Shown here piece after piece: positions 48,772 to 49,014 of a stretch of DNA of 49,014 bases. The stretch lies in the NCBI RefSeq assembly GCF_026011795.1, contig NZ_BRVS01000030.1, forward strand, positions 1-49,014, written 5' to 3'. Position numbers and translations under genes: made by a program. The notes beneath the pieces are model-generated. The model had not been told where the DNA came from. It did not search any database and saw nothing but the letters and a program-made list of their open reading frames with translations. Position 1 is the stretch's first letter, and each line of letters opens with the position of its first letter. The DNA comes from Arthrobacter mangrovi. Its GTDB lineage: Bacteria; Actinomycetota; Actinomycetes; Actinomycetales; Micrococcaceae.

Positions 48772-49014
48772 TCAGGCCTGCCGGGCCGCGGCGGGGCGGT
48801 GTCCGGCTTTGGCGAGCTGGATTTGTTCGTAGACGTGGTGGCGCAGCTCGGTGAACCTTGGGAGGGCGCGGGTGTTGAGCTGGTCGCGTTCGTCGGGCAG
48901 GTCGATGGTGATGTCTTCCTGGATGACGGTGGGCGAGGAGGAGAGGATGATGACGCGCTGGCCGAGGTAGACGGACTCATCGATGTCGTGGGTAACGAAC
49001 AGGACGGTCACGCC
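48772..49014 (-). CDS. ABC transporter ATPase (SsuB/TauB type), C-terminal end
   Basis: The frame runs off the window at 49014 and ends at 48772, giving the last 80 residues. VTVLFVTHDIDESVYLGQRV contains the H-loop His (THD), followed by VIILSSSPTVIQEDITIDLP, typical of the ATPase of NitT/TauT-family importers. It is the class expected to work with the two binding lipoproteins at 41810-43826, but a MarR gene and a lipoprotein gene separate them, so a different import system is also possible. The permease should lie outside the window. Confidence 0.85.
   Translation of the reverse strand, partial: GVTVLFVTHDIDESVYLGQRVIILSSSPTVIQEDITIDLPDERDQLNTRALPRFTELRHHVYEQIQLAKAGHRPAAARQA

Noticed and set aside
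1-49014. CRISPR array, insertion sequence, prophage or rRNA
   Set aside because: No regularly spaced direct repeats, transposase, phage structural or rRNA sequences seen on reading the window.

Overview
The window is high-GC, gene-dense DNA of an actinobacterium. The protein set (benzoate/catechol degradation, a large ATP-binding LuxR regulator, many MarR/Lrp/LysR regulators, NitT/TauT-type binding lipoproteins, PspA, a tandem glycine riboswitch in front of cycA) and the many GTG starts fit Micrococcaceae, most likely Arthrobacter or a close relative. That assignment is an inference from gene content. No prophage, transposase, integrase or CRISPR array is visible, so this reads as ordinary chromosome rich in catabolic modules.

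Layout. 1-7.1 kb: aromatic degradation. The tail of benB, then benC, benD and a LuxR-type activator (+) face catR-catB-catC (-); catA is not in the window. 7.2-12.6 kb: a DUF503 protein, a PaaI thioesterase, an aldo/keto reductase, an SRPBCC protein, a fatty-acid desaturase, a cold-shock protein, and a PspA homologue paired with a membrane coiled-coil protein. 12.6-16.2 kb: an overlapping three-gene operon of two Asp/Glu-racemase-superfamily paralogues and an amidase, divergent from a DUF3830 gene, with an operator-like palindrome between them. 16.2-17.8 kb: a hairpin-rich stretch, a small secreted protein and two small ORFs. 17.8-21.2 kb: YqeY-like protein, secreted phosphoesterase, membrane protein and a 27-residue membrane peptide. 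21.3-26.4 kb: tandem glycine riboswitch - cycA - ppsA - ppsR, all on the minus strand.

26.5-38 kb: a protein of unknown function, a secreted HNH nuclease with an Excalibur motif, DUF808, tRNA-Ala(CGC), an Lrp regulator, DUF456 and DedA-like membrane proteins, then a minus-strand operon of an ESX-like small protein, a DUF1023 alpha/beta hydrolase and a lipoprotein. An MFS transporter, a 34-residue membrane peptide, an SGNH hydrolase and an NmrA-like oxidoreductase follow. 38-41.7 kb: a CitE-like lyase, an excisionase-type HTH protein, a MarR regulator, an FMN reductase and an aldo/keto reductase. 41.8-48.1 kb: a six-gene minus-strand operon (SDR, amidohydrolase, glutaryl-CoA-dehydrogenase-like enzyme, MaoC hydratase, two paralogous ABC binding lipoproteins) divergent from its probable MarR repressor across one palindrome. 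The window ends with a lipoprotein gene and the C-terminus of an ABC ATPase.

Together these genes feed aromatic acids through catechol to the beta-ketoadipate route, link glycine/D-amino-acid uptake to PEP synthesis, and probably include two uncharacterised catabolic units (12.6-16.2 kb and 41.8-48.1 kb). Functions of those two units are inferred from enzyme classes only.
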